The notes: generated from the letters alone by a model not told the origin. Shown: positions 1 to 9,756, numbered from the stretch's first letter. The stretch is DNA of 53,604 nucleotides from Lachnospiraceae bacterium (GCA_017399445.1 JAFQCM010000014.1:1-53604); one strand, 5' to 3'. Program-made: numbers and translations.

Positions 1-190
1 ACTCTCCGGAAAAGAGTAGGTAATCCATATTGCACTCTCAATCTACGTTTTTTGGAGAAAAAAGCCGTAGGTCTATTAAAGTTACCCTTTTGTATGAAAA
101 TCTTTTCAAAATACTTCTTGACTATTTACCAAATTGCTTTTCAATAAATGTAATTGTTTATATAAACCGCTTTATGGCGGATTTTATCTG

Positions 191-1012
191 TTATTTTACT
201 CCTGTATAAGTAAATCCTTTGATAATCTGCTTTTGTGCTACAATATACACAATTAGTATAGGTAACATTAACATAACGTTTCCTGCCATAACAATATTCT
301 GACTTACCATATCTTCTACTGTTCTCAACGCAGTAACACCAACCGGTAATGTTCTTACAGTATCATTTGTGGTAAGTACCATTGGCCAGAAGTAGTCATT
401 CCATGTACCAACAAAGGTAAGCATTGCCAGAGTAATTACGGTAGGTTTTGCAATTGGAAGCATTACATGAGTAATGATCTTAAATTCTCCTGCTTTATCT
501 AGTCTGGCTGCCTCCACCAGTTCTTCCGGTATCTGCATAAAACTTTGACGAAGCATAAAGATACCAAATGCGCTGGTTGCCTGTGGCAAAATCAGTGACC
601 AATATGTATTAACCATTCCCCATTTACTTAATAAAAGAAAAATAGGAAGGAAAATCAACTGTGCCGGTATCATCATTGTTGCCAAAATCATACCAAAGCT
701 GAAACCTTTTCCCACAAATTCATATCTTGCAAAAGCATATGCTGCCGGAATTACTGTAATCATTTGGAAAACCAGTATTCCTGCTGTTACAACAACAGAG
801 TTCTTAAGATATGATGCAAAAGGAATCGCCTTAACTGCATTTACAAAGTTTTCCCACTGAGGGCTGGTTACCCAGAAAGCTGGGGGATACTGTAATGTTT
901 CTGCTACCGTTTTTAAAGCTGTTATCACCATCCAGTAAAAAGGGACGAAAAATATAGCAAATAAACACACATTAAAAACGTTTCTTACTATTTTAGATAT
1001 ATTTTTATACAT
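191..1012 (-). CDS. carbohydrate ABC transporter permease, MalG/UgpE type
   Basis: Inner-membrane permease of a CUT1-type sugar importer, 273 aa, with about six hydrophobic segments starting at residues 12-34. The family EAA loop (EAARLDKAGEFK...LP) sits near residues 165-190 and docks onto the ATPase. It is the last of three same-strand genes (ATPase, MalF-type, MalG-type). The gap to the upstream permease is 26 bp and a GAGG-like ribosome site precedes the start. The substrate cannot be read from the permease. A sugar-binding protein would be expected next to it but is not inside the window; it may lie beyond position 1. The first 190 bases hold only hairpin-prone AT-rich DNA, for example an ACTCT/AGAGT stem at 1-17. 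Confidence 0.9.
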   Translation of the reverse strand: MYKNISKIVRNVFNVCLFAIFFVPFYWMVITALKTVAETLQYPPAFWVTSPQWENFVNAVKAIPFASYLKNSVVVTAGILVFQMITVIPAAYAFARYEFVGKGFSFGMILATMMIPAQLIFLPIFLLLSKWGMVNTYWSLILPQATSAFGIFMLRQSFMQIPEELVEAARLDKAGEFKIITHVMLPIAKPTVITLAMLTFVGTWNDYFWPMVLTTNDTVRTLPVGVTALRTVEDMVSQNIVMAGNVMLMLPILIVYIVAQKQIIKGFTYTGVK

Positions 1013-1038
1013 ACACTGCCTCTTTCTCTATGCTCAAT

Positions 1039-1911
1039 CTATTGATAATGTACTTTTTTCTGCAAAACGGCAAAGTAAATAATGGTAAGTACACTTACGA
1101 TTAACATCAGAATCACGCCTACTGCTGATGCATAGCCTATCTTATAGTATCTGAATCCATACTGGTAAATGTAATACACAATGGTAGTTGTATTATTCAG
1201 CCCGTCCGTCATAACATTTACTGTTTCAAACACCTTAAAAGAACTAATAATGGCTGTTAAAGTCAGAAAAAACAAGGTAGGTGATAACATAGGTAGTGTT
1301 ACCTTAAAAAATGTTGTAATTGGTTGAGACTTATCCAGTTCTGCTGCCTCATAAAGATATTTTGGTATACTTTGTAATGCGGAAAGAAAAATCAGTGCGT
1401 AGTATCCGGCCGATTTCCAGATATTAACAATAATTAGCGAATACATAGCAACATTGGGGTCTGCCAACCATTTAACTTTATCTATTCCAAATATGTCCAG
1501 GACATAATTTAAAAGCCCTAAATCCGTATCCATAATCCACATCCATACAAAAGCAATGGAAACCATTGGTAAAACATATGGTGTAAATATAATTCCCTGA
1601 AGAAATCTGTTTATTTTCGTATTACTTTTCAGCCATAATGACAGTCCCAGTCCTAATATAATGAAACCAGCCACAGTCCAAAAGGTAAATTTACATGTAT
1701 TAATTAATACCTGCATAAATTCCGGATCGCTAAACAAGGAAACATAATTATCAAAACCAATAAATTTCTTATTACCAATCATATTCCAATTATAAAAACT
1801 CAAGTAAAACATATAGATAATGGGATAAACCAGAAATACAATACTTGTTACCATGGCTGGCGCTATCATAAGATAAGGAAGTATTTTTTTTACAATTTTT
1901 TTATTACTCAT
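1039..1911 (-). CDS. carbohydrate ABC transporter permease, MalF/UgpA type
   Basis: Second membrane subunit of the sugar importer, 290 aa, with six predicted transmembrane helices. The EAA-loop motif (YEAAELDKSQPITTFFKVTLP) is near residues 188-210. The start follows the ATPase stop by only 9 bp and has a GGGGGAG ribosome site 3-4 nt before the ATG, so the two genes are probably translationally linked. By family knowledge it heterodimerises with the MalG-type permease to form the translocation pore. The protein shows no truncation or odd composition. Substrate is unknown; related operons carry oligosaccharides, glycerol-3-phosphate or glucosides. Confidence 0.9.
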   Translation of the reverse strand: MSNKKIVKKILPYLMIAPAMVTSIVFLVYPIIYMFYLSFYNWNMIGNKKFIGFDNYVSLFSDPEFMQVLINTCKFTFWTVAGFIILGLGLSLWLKSNTKINRFLQGIIFTPYVLPMVSIAFVWMWIMDTDLGLLNYVLDIFGIDKVKWLADPNVAMYSLIIVNIWKSAGYYALIFLSALQSIPKYLYEAAELDKSQPITTFFKVTLPMLSPTLFFLTLTAIISSFKVFETVNVMTDGLNNTTTIVYYIYQYGFRYYKIGYASAVGVILMLIVSVLTIIYFAVLQKKVHYQ

Positions 1912-1920
1912 ATGCTCCCC

Positions 1921-2958
1921 CTATCTTAATCTCTGTTCCTGTGCATCAAAATATAAAATTTTTTCATGTGGAACAAAAAGGGAAACCTGACCATCTACCG
2001 CCTGGGAATCATCAAATAATTTCACCTGTATACGTCCATGGGGTGTATCAATTTTGTATAAAGTTTCTGTACCTAGCATTTCATGGGTAATAACTTTACC
2101 TTTCATTACAAGACCTTTTTCTTCAGGTAACTTTCCATCCTGAAGGATGACACCGTATTCCGGACGAAAGCCCATATATGCTGCTTCTGCAAAAGAAGTG
2201 TGTTCATAATTAATTTCCTGTGTTTTCATAATATTCATAGGTGGTGTACCAATAAACTGAGCTGTAAACACATTATCAGGGTTATGATAAATTTCCCAAG
2301 GGGAACCCTGCTGCATAATCTTTCCTTTGTTTAACAGCACGATATGTGTTCCCATGGACATAGCTTCTATCTGGTCATGGGTTACATAAATGAAAGTAGC
2401 TTTTAATTTATTATGTAATTCAATTAAATCAGATCTGAGCTGTGTTCTTAATTTTGCATCTAAGTTTGATAAAGGTTCATCCATTAAGAAAACTTCCGGA
2501 TGTTTTACCATTGCTCTTGCCAAAGCAACACGTTGCCTCTGTCCACCGGATAAGGCTCCCGGCTTTCTATTAAGATATTCTTCCAGACCTACTGACTTAC
2601 TGACTTCCTGAATCCTTTTTTCTCTTTCTTCTTTGGGAACCTTAGAATTCTTCAGTCCAAACTCAATATTACCTTTTACTGTCATGGTGGGATACAGGGC
2701 ATAGTTTTGGAAAACCATTGCTATTCCTCTGTCTCCAGGTTTCACATCTTTCATACTCCTACCATGAATTAAGATATCTCCTTTTGTTTCCTGTTCTAAC
2801 CCGGCAATCATTCGAAGTGTTGTGGATTTTCCGCAGCCGGATGGTCCTAACAACACGGTAAAACTTCCTTCCTCTATATTAAGGTTCAAGTTTTTGATTA
2901 CCGGAGGTTCGTTGTCATATGATTTTTCAATGTTCTTTAGTTCAATTTTATGTTCCAT
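1921..2958 (-). CDS. sugar ABC transporter ATP-binding protein, MsmK/UgpC/MalK type
   Basis: ATPase subunit of the carbohydrate importer, 345 aa. Walker A GPSGCGKST is at residues 38-46, the LSGGQRQR signature near 134, Walker B FLMDEP near 155, and a MalK-like regulatory/TOBE domain occupies the last 110 residues. I chose the ATG at 2958 (protein MEHKIEL) over an upstream in-frame ATG at 3006. An AGGAGG lies 12 nt before it and the 16 extra residues (MLSLLCRKDSRR...) look like untranslated leader. In Firmicutes this subunit type is often shared between several sugar importers; here it heads its own permease operon. No clear promoter was read in the AT-rich stretch 2990-3100. Confidence 0.92.
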   Translation of the reverse strand: MEHKIELKNIEKSYDNEPPVIKNLNLNIEEGSFTVLLGPSGCGKSTTLRMIAGLEQETKGDILIHGRSMKDVKPGDRGIAMVFQNYALYPTMTVKGNIEFGLKNSKVPKEEREKRIQEVSKSVGLEEYLNRKPGALSGGQRQRVALARAMVKHPEVFLMDEPLSNLDAKLRTQLRSDLIELHNKLKATFIYVTHDQIEAMSMGTHIVLLNKGKIMQQGSPWEIYHNPDNVFTAQFIGTPPMNIMKTQEINYEHTSFAEAAYMGFRPEYGVILQDGKLPEEKGLVMKGKVITHEMLGTETLYKIDTPHGRIQVKLFDDSQAVDGQVSLFVPHEKILYFDAQEQRLR

Positions 2959-3109
2959 ATTTCTATCCTGCCTCCTACTATCTTTCCGACAAAGTAAGGA
3001 TAGCAAGGTAATGTAAAGTGTAATGGGATATTTTTGTAAAAAATATACAAAGTAAAGAAAAAATTTTGTAGAGAATACTACATAATGAGTTTCATTAAAT
3101 CTAAAAAAT

Positions 3110-3137
3110 CCCCTGAAAACTTAACCGTTCTCAGGGG
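3110..3137 (-). terminator. rho-independent terminator of chemoreceptor gene
   Basis: An inverted repeat CCCCTGAaAAC / GTTcTCAGGGG with a 6-nt loop is followed on the minus strand by TTTTTT. It lies just downstream of the chemoreceptor stop at 3155 and separates it from the sugar importer operon. Confidence 0.85.
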
Positions 3138-3154
3138 AAACTTTAAAATACTAT

Positions 3155-4843
3155 TTAATCCTTACGCAATTCAAAAGCACTAACCATTTCTTCCAAATTC
3201 TCAGCCTGAGCTGAAAGTTCTTCACTAATAGCTGAAGTTTCTTCCGCTGCTGCTGAATTGCTTTGTACCACTGTGGAAATCTGTTCAATACCAGCCTCTA
3301 CTTGCTTTAACATATCTGCCTGAGTACGGGAACCCTCTGCCGAGTTGACTGCTGTTTCAGCAAATGCTTCTATATTAACAAGTACTTTACCGATTACTTC
3401 CATAGTATGATGTACCATTTCATTTCCGTTTTCAATTTCTTCTAAAGATTTACTAATCAGTTCTCTTGTAGTAACCGCTGACTGAGCACTATCAGAAGCC
3501 AATTTCCCAATCTGATCTGCTACAACTGCAAAACCTTTTCCTGCTTCACCGGCTCTGGCTGCCTCTATAGATGCATTGAGGGACAAAAGATTTGTTTGAG
3601 ATGCAATATCCTCAATAGCTCCGATAATGTTTTCAATCTCTCTGGAGGTATCTGTAATACGTTCCATTGCACCAATTAACTGATTCATCTCCTCACGACT
3701 TGTGAGAGCTTCTTTTGCAGATGTTTTCATCTGTTCTGCTGCCTTTAATGCTCCCTCTGCACTTTCTTCTGCAATATTGGTAACATCCTCCACTGTTGCA
3801 GTAAGTTCTTCTACTGCCCCTGCCTGTTCTGTTGCACCTTCTGCCAGTTCCTGTGCACTAGATGCTAACTGTCCGGCCCCTACAGACACCTGTTCTGATG
3901 CTTCGCTAATCTGTCTTAAGGTTCCATCCAACTGGCGATTTAATTTTCTCATACTATCAATTAGTAATCTAAAATCACCTACATAGCTTTCTTCCGCTCT
4001 TGTTTTAATATTGAAATTTCCTTCTGCCATCATACTTAACAAGTATCCTGCATCTTCAATTACTAAGTTCATTTCCTGGCATGCTCCACGGAAATTTTCT
4101 GCCAATTCACCAAGTTCATCTTTACCTTTGTAAGTAATTTCAATATCCAATTCTCCTCGCTTCAATTTCTGCGCTGCTCCCTGAAGTTCTAGAATTGGTT
4201 CTACTAAAAGGCTCGTAACTACCTTTGAGAATTTCATGCATAAAGCAATACTCATAATTCCCACAAGTATCATAATAATGTTTGCAACAATTCCCAATAT
4301 TCTCGCGCTCTTATAGGCTGATTCTGCTGCTTGATCTGAGTAGTTTCCAATTTCTATAAGAATGTTCTGGATTTTATCAGTAGCCTGTGTGTACTCTCCA
4401 TTAAATAATTCTAAGGCTTCATCATGCTTACCTTCTGTTACCAGTCCTACAACTTTTCCTCTCGATTCCTTCAATTCTCCTAATGCCTGAAGCAGTGAAG
4501 CAGACATTTCTTCATTATCAAAATTCTGTCCCAGTGCTTCCACATTAGTTCCTACATATCCTGCATACGTTGCAGCTACATCAATTTTTTCCTGAGCTTT
4601 CGCCTGGTCCTCCATGGTCACTGCCCATAATACATTTTTCCCTACCATTTGAATGTCCTTACGAATTTCCAGCTGCAACTGAGTATTTCTATAAGATTCC
4701 TTATAAAAACTATTTAATTTTCCATTAATTGTAACAATTCCCCCAATTGCAACAATTAAGGTAAGCACCAGGACTCCAAGAATTGCAAAATAAGAACTCT
4801 GAAGCTTTTTCTCCACTTTTAAATCTTTTAGTCGTTCTCTCAT
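3155..4843 (-). CDS. methyl-accepting chemotaxis protein
   Basis: Transmembrane chemoreceptor of 562 aa. From the chosen start (MRERLKDL) there is a TM helix near residues 16-38, an extracytoplasmic four-helix-type ligand domain to about 175, a second TM near 183-205, a HAMP region, and the signalling hairpin whose tip reads [20 protein letters not shown]. The start at 4843 has AGGAGG 7 nt upstream. An in-frame upstream ATG at 4936 is rejected because it lies upstream of a good promoter. The receptor would signal to CheA/CheW; no che genes are in view. The ligand is unknown. It is transcribed alone, between a promoter at 4893-4921 and a terminator at 3110-3137. Confidence 0.93.
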   Translation of the reverse strand: MRERLKDLKVEKKLQSSYFAILGVLVLTLIVAIGGIVTINGKLNSFYKESYRNTQLQLEIRKDIQMVGKNVLWAVTMEDQAKAQEKIDVAATYAGYVGTNVEALGQNFDNEEMSASLLQALGELKESRGKVVGLVTEGKHDEALELFNGEYTQATDKIQNILIEIGNYSDQAAESAYKSARILGIVANIIMILVGIMSIALCMKFSKVVTSLLVEPILELQGAAQKLKRGELDIEITYKGKDELGELAENFRGACQEMNLVIEDAGYLLSMMAEGNFNIKTRAEESYVGDFRLLIDSMRKLNRQLDGTLRQISEASEQVSVGAGQLASSAQELAEGATEQAGAVEELTATVEDVTNIAEESAEGALKAAEQMKTSAKEALTSREEMNQLIGAMERITDTSREIENIIGAIEDIASQTNLLSLNASIEAARAGEAGKGFAVVADQIGKLASDSAQSAVTTRELISKSLEEIENGNEMVHHTMEVIGKVLVNIEAFAETAVNSAEGSRTQADMLKQVEAGIEQISTVVQSNSAAAEETSAISEELSAQAENLEEMVSAFELRKD

Positions 4844-4892
4844 ATGATTTCCTCCTACCTGTTTATTATATCTTCTCAAAACCCATAGTAAT

Positions 4893-4921
4893 ATTATACA
4901 ATATTTTTCGAAAACAGGCAA
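4893..4921 (-). promoter_or_regulatory. sigma-A type promoter of chemoreceptor gene
   Basis: On the minus strand TTGCCT (4916-4921) is followed after 17 nt by TATAAT (4893-4898), about 50 bp before the start codon at 4843. It supports the downstream start choice. Confidence 0.7.
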
Positions 4922-4951
4922 TGTGTTTGTGCACAATATATTATTTCACAT

Positions 4952-5038
4952 GTAACAGTTCGTTACTGTTCCCCCATGATATAAGCAACGAAAAGCACTA
5001 TAGTGCCACTTTGCCAATGGCGTGGGCGAAACTGTTAC
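4952..5038. repeat. 87-bp palindromic intergenic element
   Basis: The element is bounded by an inverted repeat: GTAACAGTTCG at 4952-4962 and CGAAACTGTTAC at about 5027-5038. It has a central perfect palindrome GCACTATAGTGC at 4995-5006 and a second AACAGT/ACTGTT hairpin at 4954-4970. It is more GC-rich than its surroundings and does not code. The size and architecture suit a REP/MITE-like dispersed repeat, but I see only this copy in the window, so the repeat status is inference. Confidence 0.45.
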
Positions 5039-5070
5039 TATTTTACAAAATATTTTTGCACCCTATAAAA

Positions 5071-5100
5071 AACTCTTCCCAAATTACTTTAGGAAGAGTT
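5071..5100 (-). terminator. terminator of lipoprotein gene
   Basis: A 9-bp stem AACTCTTCC / GGAAGAGTT with a 12-nt loop is followed on the minus strand by a T-rich run (TTTTAT). It lies 24 bp after the lipoprotein stop. Confidence 0.8.
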
Positions 5101-5123
5101 TTCTTTCTTATAACAATTACTCT

Positions 5124-5732
5124 TTAGTTTTCAGAAGTCCCTTCTGTCAACCCTGTATAAGGCTGGTCCATCGGAACTGTTTTATTAATATCACTTAAAT
5201 CCAAAGGCTGTTCCCCTTCCATGCAATAGTAAATATTTAAAGAGGACGGATCTTCACCTGCTTCTACATCTACAAAGTTCTGCTGTAGTGTATACTGAAT
5301 ACTGTCTAGAATAGTAGCCACTAACTGTTCTTTATCACTTACAGCAAATTCTTCATCCTGCTCTTTTGGAACACCTGTGAAAATAGATGATGTACTGGCA
5401 AAACATACTGTCATTCCATCCTCATTTGCTATTACAGAACCTGCCAGGTCAAGATTCCATCCTGTCATGGTAGCCATAGTTGAAATCATTACTTCCGGTG
5501 TTATATTCTTACTTGCCTGACATTCATATTCTTTCATATTTCCGTCAGTACCTATATATATTATTCCTGCTGCTTCTTTGGTAGTTACCTGTTTTGTTTC
5601 TGTTGCTCCTGTTTCTTCAGAAACTACTTCTGTGGTTTCTACTGCACTGGATTCTTCTGTTTCCCCACCACATCCTGTCATGGAGAATGCCAGCATACAT
5701 GCTAATAGTGCACTTACTACAACCTTTTTCAT
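5124..5732 (-). CDS. secreted lipoprotein, possible GerM-like domain
   Basis: A 202-aa predicted lipoprotein. The signal peptide MKKVVVSALLACMLAFSMTGC ends in a lipobox-like MTGC, giving a diacylglyceryl-Cys near residue 21. A Glu/Thr/Ser-rich linker (residues 24-50) precedes a globular domain. The start at 5732 is preferred to an ATG at 5768 because it puts the signal peptide at the N-terminus. The C-terminal half ends in a pattern like IYYCMEGEQPLDLSDINKTV, reminiscent of GerMN domains of spore and germination lipoproteins. That likeness is weak and the function stays unknown. It lies between two terminators and is probably transcribed alone. Confidence 0.75.
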   Translation of the reverse strand: MKKVVVSALLACMLAFSMTGCGGETEESSAVETTEVVSEETGATETKQVTTKEAAGIIYIGTDGNMKEYECQASKNITPEVMISTMATMTGWNLDLAGSVIANEDGMTVCFASTSSIFTGVPKEQDEEFAVSDKEQLVATILDSIQYTLQQNFVDVEAGEDPSSLNIYYCMEGEQPLDLSDINKTVPMDQPYTGLTEGTSEN

Positions 5733-5780
5733 ACTCTTTACCCTTCCCTTTCCTTTATGTAAATTCAATTATTTTTATAA

Positions 5781-5808
5781 GAATAGGGGCAGGAATCTGC
5801 CCCTATTC
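5781..5808 (-). terminator. likely terminator of hydratase gene
   Basis: A perfect 12-bp stem GAATAGGGGCAG / CTGCCCCTATTC with a GAAT loop lies 21 bp after the hydratase stop. The following minus-strand bases (TTATAAAAAT) are AT-rich, but the U-run is poor, so termination may be partial. Confidence 0.6.
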
Positions 5809-5829
5809 ATTGATTATCATTACTTATAA

Positions 5830-8121
5830 TTAATCACGATAATAGTTAATTAAACATCCTTTTAAGATGATAGTACGTTCATCATCTGTAAGGTCACCCA
5901 TTTTTAGGGTAAATTCTTTTAATGCTCCGTTTTCTACTACAAAAGCTTTAATTTCTTTTGCTTTCTCTTCAATGGCTTTACGCACATCTGGTACAAATAA
6001 GAAATCTCCGTTCTTAAATGGTAAATCTCCCTTGTCAATTAAGAAAGGAAGCATACCCCAGTTAATTAAGTTAGAACGATATCTCTTGGTTGCATATTCA
6101 TTGGCAATGTTAGCCCATCCACCAAGTACTTTCTGACAGGAAGCTGCCTGTTCTCTGGCAGAACCATCTCCTGGTTTTACAGCGAAAATAGTACTTCCAA
6201 CACCAATGTTTCCTTTTCCTGCATCTGGATATACTTTATTAATTGCTTCCATTACCGGTTTTAATTCTTCTACTGCATCTAATGGGCATTCTCCTGCTTC
6301 AATTGCTTTCTGAGCCTTCTGAATTTCTTTTGCCTTTCCTACATATGCAGGATCTTTTCTAGACAATGTAAATTCAGCAAGTCCTAATGGATTAGAACGG
6401 TAAGAAGATGTTTCTCCAGATGGAATTAATTCGTCTGTTGTGGTAACAGGGTCATGAATTTCTGAAACAACCTTCAAAATCATGTTCTCCGGTAATGCAG
6501 ACATTGCTGGCCAGTCTTTAATGTTTGGTCCAAATTTAATATCTACAGATGGATCTGCCTGTCCCTTGCTGTCAAATACTCTGTTATCATAAATAGTGCT
6601 GTCATAATGATATTTCTGTCCCTTGTATTCTACATCCATATCAGTAGCTGGTGTTAAATAACCTTTGTTTGCTGCTGTTGCTGCAATAGAACGAGCATCC
6701 ATAAGTGCTACAGAAGCAATCTGTCCGTTCTGTAACTTAGAACCTTCTCTGTTCGGGAAGTTTCTTGTAGAGTGACGGATACTGAATCCATTATTAGAAG
6801 GTGTATCACCTGCACCAAAACATGGTCCACAGAATGCTGTTTTTACAATAGCACCTGTTGCCATTAAGTCTGCTACACAACCATTTTTCACAAGTTCCAT
6901 AAATACCGGCTGGCTGGCTGGGTAGACATTTAATGTAAATTCGTCAGCACCTGTGCTCTTTCCTCTTAAAATATCTGCTGCTGCACAGATATTTTCAAAT
7001 CCACCACCTGCACATCCTGCAATAACACCTTGGTCAGTATATAGTTTTCCGTTTCTAACTTTATCTTTTAATGTGAAGTCAACCTGTCCATCTAAGCTTA
7101 CTAAAGCTTTCTTTTCACAGTCTTCTAAAATATCCATTAAGTTAGCATTTAATTCTTCAATGGTATAAGTATTGCTTGGGTGGAATGGCATTGCAATCAT
7201 TGGTTTAATTGTAGATAAGTCAATTTCAATCATACCATCGTAGTAAGCAACCTGTCCCGGATTTAATTCTTTGTATTCTTCTACTCTTCCGTGAATATCG
7301 TAGAATTCTTTAATCTTCTCATCTGTTCTCCAGATAGAAGATAAACATGTGGTTTCTGTTGTCATAACGTCGATTCCGATACGGAAATCAGCACTTAAAT
7401 TAGATACACCTTCACCAACAAATTCCATTACTTTGTTATTTACATAACCATTTGCAAATACTTCACCGATAATTGCCAGTGCCACGTCCTGAGGACCTAC
7501 ACCTTTCATAGGAGTCCCTGTTAAATGAACACCTACTACACCTGGCATCTTGATATCATATGTTTTGTTTAATAACTGTTTTACAAGTTCAGGACCACCT
7601 TCACCCATAGCCATGGTTCCTAATGCACCATAACGTGTATGACTGTCAGAACCTAAAATCATCTTTCCACCGCCTGCAAGCATTTCTCTTGCAAACTGAT
7701 GGATAACTGCCTGATGAGGTGGAACATAAATTCCGCCATAACGTTTTGCACAAGTAAGACCAAACATATGGTCATCTTCATTAATTGTACCACCTACTGC
7801 ACAAAGACTATTATGACAGTTTGTAAGTACATATGGTACTGGGAATTTTTCCAGCCCTGATGCTCTTGCTGTCTGGATAATACCTACATATGTGATGTCA
7901 TGGGAAGTTAATTTATCAAACTTAATCATTAACTTGTCCATGTTACCTGATGTATTATGAGATTCTAAAATTCCATAAGCAATTGTATTTTTACGTGCTT
8001 CTTCTTTGGAAGGAGCTCCTTCACCTAATTTGCTCTTTAATACAGCTTCTGCTTCTCCATTGTCCGGAATAATTTCATTTCCATTTAAAAGATAAGCACC
8101 GCCATCTAATAATTTAACCAT
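5830..8121 (-). CDS. aconitase-family hydratase (YbhJ-like)
   Basis: A 763-aa iron-sulfur hydratase of the aconitase superfamily. Its length and domain order suit the YbhJ-like branch of uncharacterised hydratases better than AcnA (about 890 aa) or the LeuC/LeuD pair. Visible hallmarks are [12 protein letters not shown] near residue 155, [13 protein letters not shown] near 370, and [16 protein letters not shown] near 435, whose cysteines would ligate a 4Fe-4S cluster. A swivel-like C-terminal domain with [15 protein letters not shown] follows. AGGAGG stands 6 nt before the ATG at 8121. Whether it acts on citrate or another hydroxy-acid cannot be decided from sequence. It is flanked by its own promoter and a terminator, so it is monocistronic. 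Confidence 0.85.
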   Translation of the reverse strand: MVKLLDGGAYLLNGNEIIPDNGEAEAVLKSKLGEGAPSKEEARKNTIAYGILESHNTSGNMDKLMIKFDKLTSHDITYVGIIQTARASGLEKFPVPYVLTNCHNSLCAVGGTINEDDHMFGLTCAKRYGGIYVPPHQAVIHQFAREMLAGGGKMILGSDSHTRYGALGTMAMGEGGPELVKQLLNKTYDIKMPGVVGVHLTGTPMKGVGPQDVALAIIGEVFANGYVNNKVMEFVGEGVSNLSADFRIGIDVMTTETTCLSSIWRTDEKIKEFYDIHGRVEEYKELNPGQVAYYDGMIEIDLSTIKPMIAMPFHPSNTYTIEELNANLMDILEDCEKKALVSLDGQVDFTLKDKVRNGKLYTDQGVIAGCAGGGFENICAAADILRGKSTGADEFTLNVYPASQPVFMELVKNGCVADLMATGAIVKTAFCGPCFGAGDTPSNNGFSIRHSTRNFPNREGSKLQNGQIASVALMDARSIAATAANKGYLTPATDMDVEYKGQKYHYDSTIYDNRVFDSKGQADPSVDIKFGPNIKDWPAMSALPENMILKVVSEIHDPVTTTDELIPSGETSSYRSNPLGLAEFTLSRKDPAYVGKAKEIQKAQKAIEAGECPLDAVEELKPVMEAINKVYPDAGKGNIGVGSTIFAVKPGDGSAREQAASCQKVLGGWANIANEYATKRYRSNLINWGMLPFLIDKGDLPFKNGDFLFVPDVRKAIEEKAKEIKAFVVENGALKEFTLKMGDLTDDERTIILKGCLINYYRD

Positions 8122-8176
8122 TTTCTTCCTCCTAGTCTTTCTCTGAACTTTCTATGAAAATTGCTCAATTGTAATC

Positions 8177-8205
8177 ATTATAATATAAGAAATTTTAGAA
8201 TGCAA
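8177..8205 (-). promoter_or_regulatory. probable promoter of hydratase gene
   Basis: On the minus strand TTGCAT (8200-8205) and TATAAT (8177-8182) are separated by 17 nt, about 55 bp before the hydratase start. The -35 is imperfect. Confidence 0.55.
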
Positions 8206-8340
8206 TGGTAATATGAAGAAGAATACCTGTAGTAATTGTTTTATCTTCTATGGAATATTTCATTTTACTTCTTCATTCAATCTAGACAATTTTATGTTAA
8301 AAGTTTTAAAAGTTTTTTACTTTTATATTAATCAAAATTA

Positions 8341-8349
8341 TGTTATAAT
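8341..8349 (+). promoter_or_regulatory. extended -10 promoter of FN3 protein gene
   Basis: TGTTATAAT gives TG-n-TATAAT (TATAAT at 8344-8349), 41 bp before the start codon. The -35 region (TTTTAT, 8321-8326) is poor, as is usual for extended -10 promoters. Confidence 0.6.
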
Positions 8350-8389
8350 AGATTTTGTATGATTTTAAACTTTTTAAGGAGGAAAACTA

Positions 8390-9673
8390 ATGAATAAGAA
8401 AAGAAATTATTTGAAACTATCAACTTTATTTTTTTCATTGTTATTAACTATGGTGTTCGCTTTAGCAATTCCTAGTACATCAAAAGCGGCATATTTAGGT
8501 AAAGTAACAAACTTAAAACAGGTTGCCGGAGAATACTTTAAAGACTATGGTAAATATATAATTGCAGTTGAGTATAAACAAGTAGCCGGAGCATATGGAT
8601 ATGTTGCAGAACTTTCAACCAATAACGTATCTTGGACTCCTGTAGATGAAGCATATAATTCTTCTGCAGATACTTTTTTAATTGGTACCAAAACAACTTT
8701 AAAACCAGGAACAACTTATTATATTAGAATTACACCTATAGATTCTAATTATAATTTTGACTCTGCTGATACTTCTGATTCATTACAGGTAGTAACTGCA
8801 CCTGCTGCTGTATCTGGTACAATTAAACAAACTGGAGCAAAATCTAATTCTGTTTCTGTTTCCTGGAATAAAGCAACAGGAGCAACAGGTTATGATGTAT
8901 ATGTTCAGAAAAGTGGAGATAGTAAATTTACATATAATGGAAGTACTACTTCAACCTCTTATAAAATGACAAAGTATAATAGCAAAAAAGCTACTTCAGA
9001 TACAAAATACTCTGTTGGTGTTTATGCTACAAGAACAAGTAATGCTGGTTACAAGGCATATTCCCTTGCATCTAGCACAAGTACAGTATCTACTTTGCCT
9101 AGTAAGACAAAGAAATTAAGTGGTATTTACTGGAAACCAGGTTCTAAAAGCCTTAGTATTTCCTGGACTGCTTCAAATGTAGCTTCTGGATATCAAGTTT
9201 ATTTCTACAACAGCAAAAATAAACTTATTAAAAAAGCAACTACAACAACTAATTTATACACATTAACAAAAGCTCCAAAAAATAGTGTTTGTTATGCAAA
9301 GGTTCGTCCTTTTATCAAAACATCCAGCGGTAAGAAATTATATTCTGCATGGTCAAAGAAAACTTATTTTGTCAGCCAGCCTGCATTAACTAATAACTTC
9401 ACTCTTACAGATGGCAGACTTACTGTTAAATGGAATAAGGTATCTGGTATATCTAATTACGCAGTTTATATTGGTACTACTTCTAAAAACATGAAAAAAG
9501 TAGCTACAGTAAGTTCTAAGTCTACTTCTTACACAACAAGTAAAGTAAACGGTTCTACTGTTTCTAAATACAAATCTTATTATGTAAAAGTAGTTCCTCA
9601 GAAAAAAGTAGGTGGTACAACTTATAAAGGTGACTATGGTCATTACTATCGCCTCTATTTAATCTTTTATTAA
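8390..9673 (+). CDS. secreted fibronectin type III repeat protein
   Basis: A 427-aa exported protein. A signal peptide (basic MNKKRNYLK, hydrophobic 13-28, AKA-like cleavage near residue 34) is followed by about four FN3-like modules. Each module has an S-I-S-W or V-K-W strand and a G-Y-x-V-Y strand, starting near residues 37, 135, 245 and 335. The start has AAGGAGG 7-8 nt upstream. No LPXTG, SLH or other anchor is visible, so it may be released or bound non-covalently. Composition is Ser/Thr/Lys-rich and Cys-poor. Similar FN3 strands end the large surface protein at 26297-30265. Function is unknown; adhesion or wall association is inference. Confidence 0.8.
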   Translation: MNKKRNYLKLSTLFFSLLLTMVFALAIPSTSKAAYLGKVTNLKQVAGEYFKDYGKYIIAVEYKQVAGAYGYVAELSTNNVSWTPVDEAYNSSADTFLIGTKTTLKPGTTYYIRITPIDSNYNFDSADTSDSLQVVTAPAAVSGTIKQTGAKSNSVSVSWNKATGATGYDVYVQKSGDSKFTYNGSTTSTSYKMTKYNSKKATSDTKYSVGVYATRTSNAGYKAYSLASSTSTVSTLPSKTKKLSGIYWKPGSKSLSISWTASNVASGYQVYFYNSKNKLIKKATTTTNLYTLTKAPKNSVCYAKVRPFIKTSSGKKLYSAWSKKTYFVSQPALTNNFTLTDGRLTVKWNKVSGISNYAVYIGTTSKNMKKVATVSSKSTSYTTSKVNGSTVSKYKSYYVKVVPQKKVGGTTYKGDYGHYYRLYLIFY

Positions 9674-9690
9674 AATATAAGAATTTTTAA

Positions 9691-9722
9691 GGGCCTGACG
9701 CTAAATGCTTAGCGTTAGGCCC
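9691..9722. terminator. convergent terminator, FN3 gene and glgP
   Basis: A 14-bp stem GGGCCTGACGCTAA / TTAGCGTTAGGCCC (one G-U) with an ATGC loop is followed on the plus strand by TCTTTTCTTTT. It mainly serves the plus-strand FN3 gene, but it lies between converging genes and may also stop glgP. Confidence 0.88.
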
Positions 9723-9756
9723 TCTTTTCTTTTACTTATTATTACCTGAATATAGT

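Noticed and set aside
4844..4936. 31-codon longer start for the first chemoreceptor
   Set aside because: The extra residues are not MCP-like, the promoter at 4893-4921 lies inside them, and AGGAGG precedes the ATG at 4843.
4783..5127. 114-aa plus-strand ORF
   Set aside because: It runs across the start of an antisense gene, a promoter and the palindromic element; composition is not protein-like.
8413..8493. Lipoprotein signal in the FN3 protein
   Set aside because: No Cys near the end of the signal peptide; a signal peptidase I site after SKA fits better.
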